Positions 32,651 to 45,553 of a stretch of 64,000 bases of DNA are shown here, one piece after another. The stretch covers positions 19,059,479 to 19,123,478 of the forward strand of contig NC_064762.1 in NCBI RefSeq assembly GCF_011397635.1, read 5' to 3'. The notes beneath the pieces are model-generated. The model did not search any database. It was not told the origin of the DNA and saw only the letters and a list, made by a program, of their open reading frames with translations. Origin of the DNA: Epinephelus fuscoguttatus. Lineage: Eukaryota; Chordata; Actinopteri; Perciformes; Serranidae. Each line of letters begins with the position of its first letter. Position 1 is the first letter of the stretch. The position numbers and the translations under genes are program-made.

Positions 32651-35560
32651 TTTAAGAAAATTGTAAGTATAATGAGTTTATTTCTGGCAAATTTGTTGAT
32701 TTCACACGTTCTTCTAATTGTCCTGATACATATACACCCTCTAACTAAGTTACAGGAAACTTAATTTTAAGATTTGATAGTTTATTTAGGGGTGAAAGTA
32801 CTTTGTGGAGGTCCTAAGATGGAGGGCACACAACAACAAAATGCCAAAAAAAAGTTTAGAGTTGTCTCCACGGGCCTTTTTCAGGAAGACACAGGTGTAA
32901 ATAACAGAGGTGTAGCACCAAATTTAGGAGCCTCTGTGGGCCCCCCACATCTCTTCTCTTGGTCAATGTCTCTCTCACAGACCTTTTGAATTTTTTTTTA
33001 CAGTCAGTTTGCCTTCGTTCCCTTTACGTTCTTTCCTTCTTCCTTTTTTGGAACCTCATTTTCCCTTTCTCAGGGAAAGACATGACAGTGTACACTGGTG
33101 GACCTGCAGCATAAACAGTCACTCACTGAGCTGCATTCAGAGACGAATCCTACTGCAACTGAGGACTAACCCAGAGCTTCCATCACATTCCCATCCCAGT
33201 TCATCAAATACCGCTGCTCTTAGTGGACCTACATGTCAAAATATAATGTGTGAGGTAGGTACTCCCCTGCATCAGTTTTGGATGTTCAGGGATGGCATGT
33301 CAGTTTACGCTTGTTACACGCATTGTGTCTTTCAAAATACATTCCTGTTTTCACAGGAAATTTGCAGTTTCTGCTCGTCAAATGCTTAGTCTGTGTCAAA
33401 ATGTAGCTACAACACTTTGTTTTTAGGTTTACTTGCTCAAGTTTAGGCAACAAAACTGTTGCACACATCATGGCGTGGCTTACAATAACTGTGGTTACTG
33501 GCATGATGTAACCTCACGTGACATTCCTCATCAAAGGTGCCTCTGTGTGTCAGTGTCTGCCGCTGAGGTTCACTGACATAGCAGTGGTATTTGAAAAGTT
33601 GGAGTAAGAACAATATTGAGCCTCTGATGCTTTTATTTTTAATACAAAGTTCAGTCTTTCAACTGATCTGCGTTTAATTTAGTTGAGGCCCTAATTACAT
33701 AGAAATAAAAAATTGCAAACACAACGAAGCTATCCAATCCAGGCTTTTCACGGACCCCCCTCTCATTGGTGCCCTGGGTAATCAGTCCCACATCCCTCCC
33801 CACTATGACACCCCTGGTTAAATATGAAACAATGGCTGAATTCCATTTAGCTGCTTTTATTTCAGGGTTCTACATGCTAGCTCACTGTCACACTCTCCAG
33901 GACTTTTGAATAGAACAGAGGCATCGTAGTGTCATTAATAACACCTGTGCTTTTCCTAGTATGATAGGCCAAAATGTCTGCTTTAAAAAGGTCTGTTAAA
34001 GATGCTCCTTAAAGATGGTAAAAATACATGCATTTATAAAATCCTACAAGTCAAACAAACACAAACAAAATGTTATGTACAAACTAAAACTGAATGGCAC
34101 ATAAAGCTTACACTTCCAAGTTTCCCATAGGACAAAATTTCTGGTGAAAATACTCTTCAGTTTATTCTGCATTATAAAATATTTTCCATTTTACACTAAT
34201 CTTTGGCAATAAAACCATGAATTATACCAGAATTCAAGACTATGACAACCCCTAAAAATGCAAATCAGTTGGGAAGAGTACAAATGTTTATCATCTTTTA
34301 ACTGAAATAACAAAAGGGTGAATTATGCATCATAAATTGCCTCCTGCTAAAGTCATGATAATGTACAAAAAATTAAAACAAGAAATACAGATCAGTGAGA
34401 TGCACTATGTAGGCTATCTGGTGTCTCTACTTTGGCTTTGACTGGATATGTTTCTCTTTATATAAAGTTTTTAAATTAATTTATCTCTCTATACTGAGAA
34501 AGTTTCTTGTCATTGCAAGAAAAGATGGTAAAATAATTTGGTATGATGAGTAAAAACATAAATTATAACACAATCTCTAAAATAATCTTATTGGAAAGAA
34601 AGAAAAACATCTGAGAAACTGGGAAAATATGTATTTATATGTATATTTTTTTTTATTTCTTTGTCATGTTAGCCTATAGCAGCAATATGCTGTCATACAG
34701 TTTAAAAGTTTATAACACAAACTTTCACAGGATACAGTAACACCACAGCGGTGTTATATAGACTAAAGCAGACGGGTGTGTGTGGTAAACACTGCAGCCA
34801 TAATCTGATAAAGCTGGTTAACAACAGTCACAAATCAGTGTCACAGTGTAGGAGGAAATCGACAGCTCCACTCCACTGAAATCAAGGCAATTAAAAATGT
34901 TTCTTTTAATACTGATGATATCAGTAAAGCATAAATAGTTAAACAAAAATGCTCTAATTTAGAACCAAGTGTAATCTTTATGCGTCATCTGTGCTTGCCT
35001 TAAAAAATATCTCCCGCACATTGAATCATAGAGATTACAAATGACTGAGATATCAAACTGTATATTGTGTACATTTGCTACTGTGAACCTGCATTTCAAG
35101 ATTCATTAAGTTCACAAAATACCCTGCTTTTTCTGCCATTTTCTGACTACCATTCAGATACCTCCACTAAGTGCATTTCTGTTGTTACCGGGGGTTGTTC
35201 TGTAGTTGGGATCAGTGGTCGTAGCTGCTGTAACCTACTTTCACCTCTCCTCTCATTCATGTAAAAGACACACAGGTCATTCTCTATAATCCTGTAAGCC
35301 AGATAGCTTGTTCTATTGACATGTGACACAGAACGACATGTGTGGGAAAATAAGTGTAAGCTAAATAAAAGCAATATACTGTGTAAAAGTCAAGTTGAAA
35401 ATGACATAATTATTTACCACAAACAAATGTAATTCAACAGAAGAGATACAGAGAAAAGTTTTTACACTGTCTCACATCAGCAGTAAACACAAAATGATCT
35501 ACTACAGCATGAAAATATCAAGTATATTCTTGGAGCAAAATTGTTAAATTTTGTTTTTCA
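32651..35560. other. Intergenic region 5' of ARMC2
   Basis: About 2.9 kb, AT-rich from 33.9 to 35.5 kb. No exon of a recognisable family is seen; in mammals FOXO3 lies on this side, but no forkhead domain is present here. Confidence 0.5.
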
Positions 35561-36350
35561 GAGGATTTTGCGATGCCACCCCGACAATCGGATTTGTCCG
35601 CCATTTTGTCGTCACAGAAACTATGACGCTTCAAAAAATGAGTGGACACAAAATGGCCGCAGACTTACGCTGTGTTCGTCAGTAAGAGTTTCACACTCTC
35701 GTTGTGGTCCACTGTAAGTTGGTCAACAGTCCTGCTCCAGGTGCACCATGAAAGACCAAGAGCTGGCTGCCCACCCCCCTGACACACAGTTGTACAGGAG
35801 AAAAGACCTCCGGCTTTTACTTCCTCTGTCCATTTGCTTCTAAGCGTGCTGTCCATGCTCTCTTCAGGCATCACGAACTGCAATTCAAGCATCAGTGCAG
35901 AGAAGTAGAATTTGATCGATAATCATGGATAAACTCAAGGTTCAGGAGAAGTATGTGATGCAGAAGTTCATTCATTCAACTCACGCTTCGCTCTGGGTCT
36001 CTTTAACCCGTCTAGATGGGCCGACCACTTTAAAGACCAATCAGGTCTGTCTGGATTTGCACATTCGTCCACTCGTAAACCTTTTCCCCCCAGCTTTTTA
36101 TTTTTTGCACTGTGAAATATACATCTGAACAATCTTGTGAGTCTCTGGTTGGATTTAAATAGCCTTACATGCTTCAGTCTCTTGGATACAGTGAACCTGA
36201 TTGGCCGAGAGTGCATGCTGGGCATGCCCAATCACAGGGCATCACCATGGAGCTTACCAGCCAATGGGAGGAGGAAGATGGTCTCTGTGATTTCATTGTC
36301 ACTAAGGGAGGGGGAAACATACTGCCAGGACAGTTGGCACTAACATGCTA
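35560..36350. other. CpG/CCAAT-containing block with a - strand ORF
   Basis: Contains an inverted pair of YY1-like motifs (gccatttt near 35600, aaaatggc near 35650), several CCAAT/ATTGG boxes near 36200-36265 and the palindrome gggcatgccc (36220-36229). A 75-codon ORF on the - strand (35892-35665) runs into a gtaagt donor at 35668. It could be an unannotated promoter and exon, or an old transposon. Confidence 0.35.
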
Positions 36351-39300
36351 AGCAGTGGACTCTATTATAGTCAGAGTGTATATGTCTGAGATAACCTGTG
36401 GAGCCATGGACATTGACAAGAGGAGAAAAGCACAAAGGCGGGTCTGAAGATGAAGCTCCTCTCACCAGGAGCTGCACAGTCCCAAGCACACGGGCTCATA
36501 GTACACTCACGTCACTGTTGTCGGTGCTGCTCACGTCACAGGAATGAATGGGTTGATTTGTAAGAGCCATCGTCCTGCTTGAAGGTGGTGTGTCTCCTTG
36601 GCAACCAGCTCCATCTCTGGCCAGAAGCTGACAGAGAGCACTCGAATCACAGGACAGGGGCTTCTTTACTGTCCCTGGATCGCCTTTCAGTCCTGGTTTG
36701 ACCCCTGAAGTGTGCTATCTCCTCTTCGCTCCATCTGTCCTCCTGTATTCCTGTTTTCCTTTGACCTGTTTTTTACCTTAGCGTTACGTTTTTTTATCCT
36801 TAAAAAACTCCGCTCTATGTTAATCTGTTAATAGAGATGCTGTTGTTGGTCATTTCCATCATCTGTTATTCTGCCCATTATTATCTTGATTAGTCGATTC
36901 ATTGTTAAAATCCAGAGATATTCATTCAAAGTACTACTAATTACACGTTATAATTAGCAGTTATTTGTTGCATGTCCTCCATTACATACTTCATTTGAAT
37001 ATATTTCAATAACTTACTTACCCTGATGTTTAATTTAAGACGGTGGTTTTCAACCTTTTTCTATAACGGCACCTTTCTATCATTAAGTGAACTGACAACC
37101 CCTGACTAAGTGAAATGTTTCATAGATATTTCTTGATATATTCAATACATAAAAATAACATTACAGAGCAACTGCTAAACTGTACACTTAACCCAAATAG
37201 TGAACGCAATAACTGCAGTAAATTTGTGTTAAATGAGAGATTTAGATTATTATCTGTGAATATTGCATTAGAGATCAGAGATTTTCTGATATTTTTACAA
37301 TATTTTTTATACCATTCTCCCTAGTATGTATTTTTTTTTATTTGTTAACAATCATCCATACTTAATGTGCTTCTTTCTTGTTTTTGTTTTTTTGTTTTGT
37401 TTTTTTTACCAATTCACTGTTTTCTTCTCTCTGAGGCTTGGCCATTGTTCTGTTAGTTGTTTGGTTGTTTAACTGCGCAGTTTCCTGTTGCAGGACGAGG
37501 CTGTTTGAGTGAAGGCTCTGTTATTATAACTCAGGGGTCTCATTTGTGTGAAGGATCCATACTAAAAATGTACATATGGACAAAAGCCAAAATGGTGTGC
37601 ACCAAAAATATTTGACAATTTGCATAATCAGGCTTCCACCTCATAATCTGTGTCGCCAATTTCCCATCTCCAAAATGTTTGTAAGCATGGGTCAAAGTTT
37701 CTCCCGTCAGCTCTGTTTTCATAGATCACAACTTTTCTGTGGACACAAAGAAATCTTAATATAAAGTCCACTTATTGGATTTTTCAAGATCTCCCTGAGA
37801 ACGCACATATATTCTAGCCTTTGAAAAGTTACTTTTCAATATGGTGAGTTTTCCCTTTGATATTAGCAATTTCTTTTGAATTTAAATGCTTACTTCCAGT
37901 TTTATCCACTCATAAGACTGTAACACACCTGATGGGTCAGAGGTTCTTGAGTCTTACTCCAGATCTTGTCTTATCTCTCTCTTTCTCAGCATGTAGCCTT
38001 GTTATAACTCTTTAGTCAGCCTTTCCAGCGGTGATGTAAGTAACCGCCAGATCAGATTTTTAATGAGCCAGCAGGTTGATGTCAGAACATGACAGAAAAT
38101 AGTGCAAGTTGTTCAGCAGCTGGCTCATTTCTGACGTGTGCTCTGACACGAAAAATCGAACTCCTAACTTTTCAGCACTGTTAGTTGTGCAAGATTACAG
38201 ATTCAGTTTTGTGCTTAGTCAGAAAGTCTGAGCTGAATTAGGTTTCTTCAGGGGAAGTTAGTAATAAGGGGAGCTGTCTCATACAGGAAGGACAGGGCAG
38301 AACAGTGTGTATTTTGCATATTTTGTAGAGATGAAAAGATGCTTCACTAACTTTTCTTACTTCACAACAAGCATTTTTTTTTACTTAATCAGTGCTGGCT
38401 GTCAGTTTTATTTGAGAGGGAAAGGCAAAAAGAAATTAATTAGTCTTGTACAATCGATACATTTGATCCATGCAGACTTTAACCTTGACAGTTTTTTTTT
38501 TACTTGTGCTGTCCACATTGATGTCATGAGATTACAGTGTCTTAGTTTCCACACTGTTCAGTCAGACGCAGACGTGTGCAGAAAGGCTGTAGTCTCCTGC
38601 TGTCTATTAGGACCAAGAGTGAACTGACACGGTGCACAGGCAATAAAGCAGACATGCTGGGCAGACAGTCGCCGTGTTATCGCTCACGCACACCCTGATG
38701 TTACGCACAGATGAGCTTTTTAAGAGCCTTGTTCAGGCATAAACAAGAGTCACATACACTTGAACATATGGGCATGCAGGCGTACAGCACAGCACAGCAT
38801 GAGACCTATAGTTATAGACATATAGTTATAATTCTAGTAGCTTAACAGGGGGTTATGTGACTATTATTCTTATTAATTACCTTCAGACAGAGCCAGGCCA
38901 ACAGTTTCAACAACCCAATCGTTATCTTGTAGTGGATATGTTGATACTTTACATTTCAAGAACACTGTGGTTAACGTGTGGTTAGGTTTAGGCACAAAAA
39001 CCACTTAGTTATGGTTAGAAAAAGATCATGTTTAAGCTTAAAATACACTGTTTTAGGTGCACAGTCCCCGCTGGAGAAGTAGCAACATCTTGCTGCATTT
39101 TGTTGCACTCCTAGGTGGAAAAACTCTCTGCAAAACACCCAGATTTGGTGACTAAAAGACTGCTGGAAAAACAGTGACAGATTGCTTCTAGGGCTGTATT
39201 CAGCAATAGAAAATATTGGTTTACTGACATTTTCCCTACTCTTCAACCGATCAATTGGTCTATGGGAGCAAAGATTTGCATGTTATCTCTAGATAAGCTC

Positions 39301-39543
39301 AATAAGCCACAGTGCACTGAGTGCACTCTACCCGGTAGTGTTGTGTGTCCACCAAAGAGTGTATTTTCCCTGTCGCAGAGCTCAACATTAACACTTGTCC
39401 AGAGCAAGTAAACTCTGTGTTCATGCAAGTGGAATGCTACAAGTGAAGGTAAATGTGATCTCCAATGTAATATTATTTTAAAATAAACTGCACACTCTAA
39501 CACTTTTTCACTTGAGCTGCACACACAAGTCCATGTCACCACT
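36351..39543. other. Intergenic stretch
   Basis: No gene or clear element. T-rich runs occur near 37330-37410. Short ORFs only. Confidence 0.45.
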
Positions 39544-39777
39544 AAAAGTTGAACAGGACTGGGGCGTCGGTGGCTTAGTGGATAGAGCAGGCGCCCCATG
39601 TACAAGGCTGTTGCCGCAGCGGCCTGGGTTCGACTCCAGCCCTTGGCCCTTTGCTGCATGTCATTCCCTCTCTCTCTCTCCCCCTTTTACACTCAGCTTT
39701 CCTATCGATTAAAGGCAAAAATGCCCAAAAAATATCTTAAAAAAAGAAGGAAAATAAAAAAAAGTTGAACGGGACTG
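39544..39777 (+). mobile_element. tRNA-derived SINE with target-site duplication
   Basis: The body at 39562-39759 starts ggggcgtcggtggcttagtgg, with an A-box-like 'tggcttagtggatag' and a B-box 'gggttcgactcc'. A pyrimidine-rich middle and the tail 'aaaggcaaaaatgccc' follow. Flanking 18-bp copies aaaagttgaacaggactg (39544-39561) and aaaagttgaacgggactg (39760-39777) differ at one base. It is a young percomorph-type SINE. Confidence 0.88.
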
Positions 39778-39939
39778 ATGAGAAAATCTTGCTTCGGTGT
39801 CCCGCCGTTCACCTCAGGATGTGGAAGTAGGCTCATATATTATGTCACTTTAGAAACATCAGTGTGATATAAAACATGCAAATATAACACATTCATGGTT
39901 TGTAGAAATGCTCAACATTTTCCTCTGGTGCCTGGGCTG

Positions 39940-40082
39940 GTTTCACCCTGTTTCCTGTAATGCCAAGCTAAGCTAACTGACTCATATTGATTCTACTGAT
40001 AGGAGAATGGTGTCTGTCTTTAACTCTTGGTAAAAAAGCAAGTAAGCACATTTCCCAACATGTTGAACTGTTTCTTTTAAGA
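39940..40082 (+). repeat. Half copy of the fold-back repeat at 12.5 kb
   Basis: 'gccaagctaagctaactgac' and 'ttcccaacatgttgaactgt' match the right half of 12478-12912. Confidence 0.55.
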
Positions 40083-41239
40083 TAATTCATTAAAACCCTC
40101 TTTGTGAGGAGTAACATTTCATACAGGCTCGGAGAGGAACTGGTTTTTGTTTCCCCCAGAGATTGCCATCACCCTGACAGATCCCACTGAAGCATGTCCG
40201 TCTCATTTTGTATGCTAATCGAAATGCAGGCGACTCAGCCCTATCTTGATGAGGCTTATGTATGTTTCTATGAATAGATATGCGGGTGTGGGTGCTGACC
40301 TGTCTTTGTGTTTCACTGTGTTCCTCCCCTGCGTCTGTGTTCGCAGCACTTTTCCACCAAGGCCATCAGACCACACATAAACATCCTCAAACACGCATAT
40401 CCATCGACTCTCTCCGACGTGGCGGGCCTCTTTTTTTTTGTTATTAATCTCTTTGTGAAGCATAACAGATTCTGCAATGCTAATGCAGAGTGTGTTCTGT
40501 CTTGCTGCAGACATTTGCTCCCTCCTCATGTTAAAAAAAAGTGAGCATCAAGGTCTGTGTTCGGCACTCGCACAATAGGCTTCTCTCAACAAGCACACAC
40601 GGGGGCTGGTGAAGGCCATCAGTGCTCGCCTCGCTCTTTTACAGATCCTGTTCTTTTTCAGGCTTCAGTGTGTTTATCAGGGTCACACTTGTGTAAGTGT
40701 GAATGACAATAACTAACCTTCTCCTTTTGACTTGAATTTCATTTGCTCATTTGTGTTACACAACCAATGGTGCAATCACGCTGTTTTATCAGGAGCAGAG
40801 AAAATAAGAAGTGGTGTGCGTAAGCTTTCATAATCTTACCTAATATTGTTTTATCACCTTGATACTTAAGTAGTTTTCCTATTTAATGAGAAATTCTTAT
40901 AGATAGCTCAGGAGAGGCCTCTGTGAAATCAGTGGAGTCTGTAGGACACTAAACAATAAAGAAGTATAGCAAATTTCAACAAAACACAAGGGTTACTTTT
41001 TGTAGATGTACTGATCGAAGGCTGTTTTGGTTTGAAGCTGCTGTTTTTCTCTTGAAAGACTTAAACAACAGCTGTGTTTGCTGCACAGTTGCCCTTGATT
41101 CACCTGGATTACTATGAATCTTCATACACAAGCCATTTGTTTTATCTTTTGGGCATCTCTTAAAAACTCTTGATTTTTTTGTAAGAAAAAAAAGCACAGT
41201 TGTTAAAAGGGACTGGAATTTGGAGACTTAATTTTAAGA
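40083..41239. other. Intergenic stretch
   Basis: No gene or bounded repeat recognised. Confidence 0.45.
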
Positions 41240-42210
41240 GCAACATAAACCCTGTTTCCACCGAGCAGTACAACACGGTTCGGTACGCATTTTTTCCGTT
41301 TCCACTGTGAAAAGTTGTGGATGGTACCAATGGAAATGATCCATGCAGTCCCCATTTTTGGTCCCCCCTCTGTTGGGGTACCTAGCACACAGATCTGGTA
41401 CTAAAAGGTGGAGCTGTGAACACTGCAGTCCGTTGATTGGTCAGTAGTAGATGGTCACTCTGCTCAGGGCTGAGTTGTGGCTGGTTTTGTAACTGTTCAT
41501 ACATAAAAAGAGAATATGTTTTGCCGAGTCTTGCAGCAGCTTTAGTGTGAGGAAAAAAACCTCAATTTACTGGGCCGACTGGCGGCAATTTTTAAGGTGG
41601 AACGTTAACTTGTAATGTTACTCAATGTATGATGTGACCACGTGAATCCATCAGCATACCTCAAATTTCAGTGTGACAACTTGGACCATTACTTTAGTCT
41701 TTATTGTCTCTCTTGGATGATGACACAGACTTTTAGTAAGGAGTGGATCTTCAAGCGTTTGAAAATATTTCGACCGGATTATGTGAACTGCGTATATTCT
41801 AATCCTCATTTGGAGAAAAAAAAAAGCGTCACAGAGCGTCGTTCCTGTGGGCTGTGGCGAGCTGAGCTTGCCTTAGCAGGACTAAATGCACAAACCCGCT
41901 ATTTTTAAATATCCAATCGAGACAGACTCTCACTGCAGCCTTTTCTATTTTCTCTGAAAATATTGGCATGCAGCCTTGTTCTGTGGATGATAAATGAGAC
42001 ACAGACTTCCCTCTGTGTCACTGGAGATCAGGAAATAAAGTGAGTACTGGAAGGAGCAGTGAGTGACAACAACCTCACCCTTATTTTAGGGTACTGTTTG
42101 TGGTGGAAACGCTAAACGGACCTAGGATCTAGGTACCATGTCTGAAGGGTTACTTTTGGCTCCAAAGGTACCATACCGAACGTGTTTGCTGGAAATGGGG
42201 CTAAACTTTT
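41240..42210. mobile_element. Non-autonomous TIR DNA transposon
   Basis: The left end 'ccctgtttccaccgagcagt' then 'ggttcggtac' is mirrored at the right end: the reverse complement of 42160-42205 reads 'agccccatttccagcaaac' then 'gttcggtatggtacc'. No transposase ORF. A gtacc-rich interior is typical of a common teleost repeat. The target duplication was not resolved. Confidence 0.6.
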
Positions 42211-42268
42211 ACTTGCTGTTTACACTTGATATATAATCATCTTGGGTGATTGGATCACAAGTGGACAG

Positions 42269-43328
42269 TAGGGGTGTAACGGTACACAAAAATCTCGGTT
42301 CGGTACGTACCTCGGTACGCAAGTCACAGTTCGTTTTTTTTCGGTACAGTAATGAAAAAAATAGACAACTATTAAATATTGGTAACCTTATTAAAACATA
42401 CCACCACAGCAGTTAACTCTTTTTACACAATTTTTGAATGAAGCAAATTTATATAAAATCCTGCTTTTTCACATTGTTTGTTTGAATGAAAATAGAAATA
42501 TAAAAGTTAAAAATAAAAAATAAAATCCTGCTGTTTTTTTTAACACATTTTTTGAATGAAAAATATAAATATACATTTATGCTTTAACAGTTTTACTCAA
42601 TTAAAATAAAAAGTATAGTGCAGCTGGTCAGCTTTAAAGCCTGCTCAGATTCAGTTTTACTAGGAACTTACTTAGCTTTCCCACTTTGTTAAAGTGCAGT
42701 AAACAAAACATGCTTATATCTAAAGTGCAGCTTAAACAATTTTACTCAACTCCAGTGGCATTGGTTATTTCTTTAGCACGATGGTCAGGGAAACGCTCTT
42801 TCTTTTTAAACGACGACATCGTAGTTTGCACCAGATTGCTTTTTCTAGTCGTGCCGGTTAACGTTCAAACTCGGGTGGTGTTGCTTTAGATGCGTTAGCA
42901 TGTTAGACGTGTTTCCAAGTACATACCCGACCGCTGGTCTGCAGTGTCGGCACACTGCTTTTGTCTTGTCCACTTGTTTATTTCCATCCGCGTATTTTAT
43001 CCTGAAACCAAAGTGTTCCCAAACGGAGGACTTAAGGTTTGCGGGTGGGTCTTCTGGTTCATCAGGCTCACTTGCCATGTTGTCAAAATGCGAGAATGCG
43101 CTGCACAAAGTGAAAGCGGAGATTTACGGTCGGACTCGGTCCGTCACTCAATTATGTCCGTTGGGGAACTAGATATTTTAAATGGTTCGGCTTGCAAAAA
43201 CGGAATTAAAATAAAACAAAATAAAATAAAATAATATCCTGCGCCCAATAATTCGGTACAGGGTCGTGCCGAACCGAAAGTTGCGTACCGAACGGTTTGA
43301 CACTAATACGTGTACTGTTACGGCCCTA
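42269..43328. mobile_element. hAT-type transposon with 8-bp target duplication
   Basis: 1060 bp, beginning taggggtgtaacggtacaca and ending tgtactgttacggcccta, which are imperfect terminal inverted repeats. It is flanked by identical gtggacag at 42261-42268 and 43329-43336, fitting the hAT target pattern nTnnnnAn. Subterminal ggttcggtac motifs occur at both ends. It encodes only a BED zinc-finger ORF on the - strand; the hAT catalytic and dimerisation regions are absent. Confidence 0.9.
42845..43078 (-). CDS. BED zinc-finger ORF of the hAT element
   Basis: 77 residues from the ATG at 43078 to TAG. It has an acidic start (ASEPDEPEDPP), then SVWEHFGFRIKY, CRHC and HLKQHH, giving the BED pattern WxxF, CxxC, HxxxH. 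BED domains bind DNA at the N-terminus of hAT transposases and ZBED proteins. The rest of the transposase is missing, so this is a transposon remnant, though a free-standing DNA-binding peptide is conceivable. No host gene is implied. Confidence 0.75.
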   Translation of the reverse strand: MASEPDEPEDPPANLKSSVWEHFGFRIKYADGNKQVDKTKAVCRHCRPAVGYVLGNTSNMLTHLKQHHPSLNVNRHD

Positions 43329-43336
43329 GTGGACAG

Positions 43337-45155
43337 CACTAAGTACGGGTGTGAATGCACAACAAAACACTGTAGTGTGGACACAAGGCATAATTGTAGC
43401 AATAGTTAGCCATTTTTAACTGAAAACTTATTAGTGTGGATGTAACCTTAGGGCCGTCCACTGATCTCCCAAGATGCATGTTACCTAATACCAGGTGTAA
43501 ACAGGCTCTTAAATAAACAAGAGAAGTAACTGTTGCGGTTGCACAATGCCTTCGAAATTGGCCTCAGCTGCACCGTGCACACTCGGTTGTTGTAACTGGG
43601 ATCTTGGAATGTAGTGGAAAAATATCAGGTACATAGGTGCGCTCAAGCCTGGGGGCAGCAGAGAGAGAAATGCCAATATAGAGTTGTCTTTCAAAGTGTA
43701 CTGTTGCACGCTGACAGGAGGGTGTCACATCGTTTCCCTGCTTATCACATGGGAAAACATCCCCCCTGACCCCTGTTGAACTTGCAGACATGCAGAAAGG
43801 CTGAGCCCAGTGGAACACAAAAAAGGACAAAATACAGGACACAGTTGGTCACACTGAGCATTCCCATGTAAACCACATGTGTCGAGCCCGAACCACATTT
43901 TTTAACATCCAGTAAACACTGTCAACAAATTCTAAAATGGTCAGATCATCTAACAGACACAAACACTAACCTCATGTGCACCAGGACGACCATCTGTCTC
44001 TAACAGGACATTCTGCAGAGCATTTAATGGAGCTCTATAGTAACCTGCACTAAATTAACTGCCACACACACTCCGTATCACAATCATCGGTGAGGTCTTC
44101 TCGTCCTGCTGTCACCCTTCCCCCAAGAACGGATCTCCTTTGTTCCTCCGTGAGGATCATCCATCCCTCTTGGGTGATATTTGCCAGTGAGTGACCACCA
44201 CACGGTCATAACTGGTCTTCTCCTAGCATTAAAATAAAAACCCCTTTCTTTCTCTCCCTTTGTTTCCTCCTGCTGTTTTTCTCTCTTTCCTAAATCCTGT
44301 CATGATCTCCCCGTGATTAATGGTGATGGACTTTTCCCTGTCTGGACTTGGTTGGCTCTTGCACACACATGCACACACAAACAAACAAAAACACAACCTC
44401 AGAATCAAACATTTAATCAGTTAACAGTTTGTTAAGATCTCCTAATGAAAGACAACATGCATTCATAAATCTAAATACTCACAGAAACAACAAAGCATGG
44501 AGGTGGCACTGATCATCATGTGTGCAGGTCTGCATGTTTTGCTCTCATGCGAGGGGCTCCGCAGTCCTAATAAACAAAGTCAGAGACCGAAGCCACAAGT
44601 TTTCACTGTACATGGACTCATGCACACACAAACACATAAACACACAGATGTACACGTCAAAGCCAGAACATGCATTCATAAACACATATGTAACACAGAT
44701 GAGAAAGAGGCCTTAAAGAGCAGGGCGGGGAAATTATTCACTGTCACATAAGCATAACACACACACAAACCCATGTGTGCATGCTGTCACACACATGATG
44801 AGGACAATGAGACATATGGATGCAATACTTACTTTAAAAGAGACACACGATGCAACATTAAAGTCATTAGAGGTAATTTTTCCGCATTTGACCAGACTGA
44901 TTAAAGCCAGGCAGCGCCTGGTCTGTAAAGTGGTCAGTGGTTACCTAGCTTTAGCATTGTTGCTGCACATTCCTGCTCATGTGAGAGCTTCTTTTGATTT
45001 TGGAAACATTTGGTAAATATACTAATGATAAATTAGAATCTTCTGTGTCAGATTTACGTTTGATTGGACACTGACTTCACCTGATTAGATCATTCTTCAC
45101 GGTAGATTAGCTCCTCTTTGTCTCGCCAGCCAATACACCATCACCACTATTACTT
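43337..45155. other. Intergenic stretch
   Basis: No conserved ORF. The region 44370-44800 is rich in cacaca-type simple sequence. Confidence 0.45.
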
Positions 45156-45333
45156 AATGTGTGGAGAAAACGGGACGGACAGACAGAGGGAGGGAGGGAA
45201 CGATGGAGAAAGGGAGTAATGAAGCTATGTATGTGCTTTCCCTGGTGGTTTTAATGGTAAGTGCAGGCCATAATTCACTCCAACGCACACGCACACTGGT
45301 ACAAATGAATGCACGCTCATATGCGCGTGTGCA

Positions 45334-45336
<3 letters not shown>

Positions 45337-45378
<42 letters not shown>

Positions 45379-45408
45379 AGACTCACACACACACACACAC
45401 ACACACAA
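45337..45408. repeat. Compound (CA)n microsatellite with alternating GC start
   Basis: gcgcgc followed by long CA runs split by 'cccagactc'. Alternating purine-pyrimidine sequence could form Z-DNA. Confidence 0.92.
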
Positions 45409-45516
45409 GCCCAAAGCAATACTTCTGACTCTCTCTTTGTGTCTTTGTGTGTGTCCTACTCTCCATTTAGGCCAGTGCAGAGAAGATATATGGATGTGTG
45501 AAACACAATGACCTTG

Positions 45517-45520
<4 letters not shown>

Positions 45521-45552
<32 letters not shown>
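45521..45552. repeat. (TG)n microsatellite
   Basis: Pure run about 110 bp from the (CA)n tract at 45337-45408 and of opposite sense, so the two could pair as a hairpin. Confidence 0.92.

Positions 45553-45553
<1 letters not shown>

Noticed and set aside
39578..39640. Possible genuine tRNA gene
   Set aside because: A and B boxes are present, but the sequence does not fold into a full cloverleaf and is followed by a SINE body with target duplications.
39512..39712. 66-codon + strand ORF
   Set aside because: It lies across a tRNA-derived SINE and is an artefact of it.
45154..45419. Val/Cys-rich ORFs on both strands
   Set aside because: Translations of CA/TG microsatellites.
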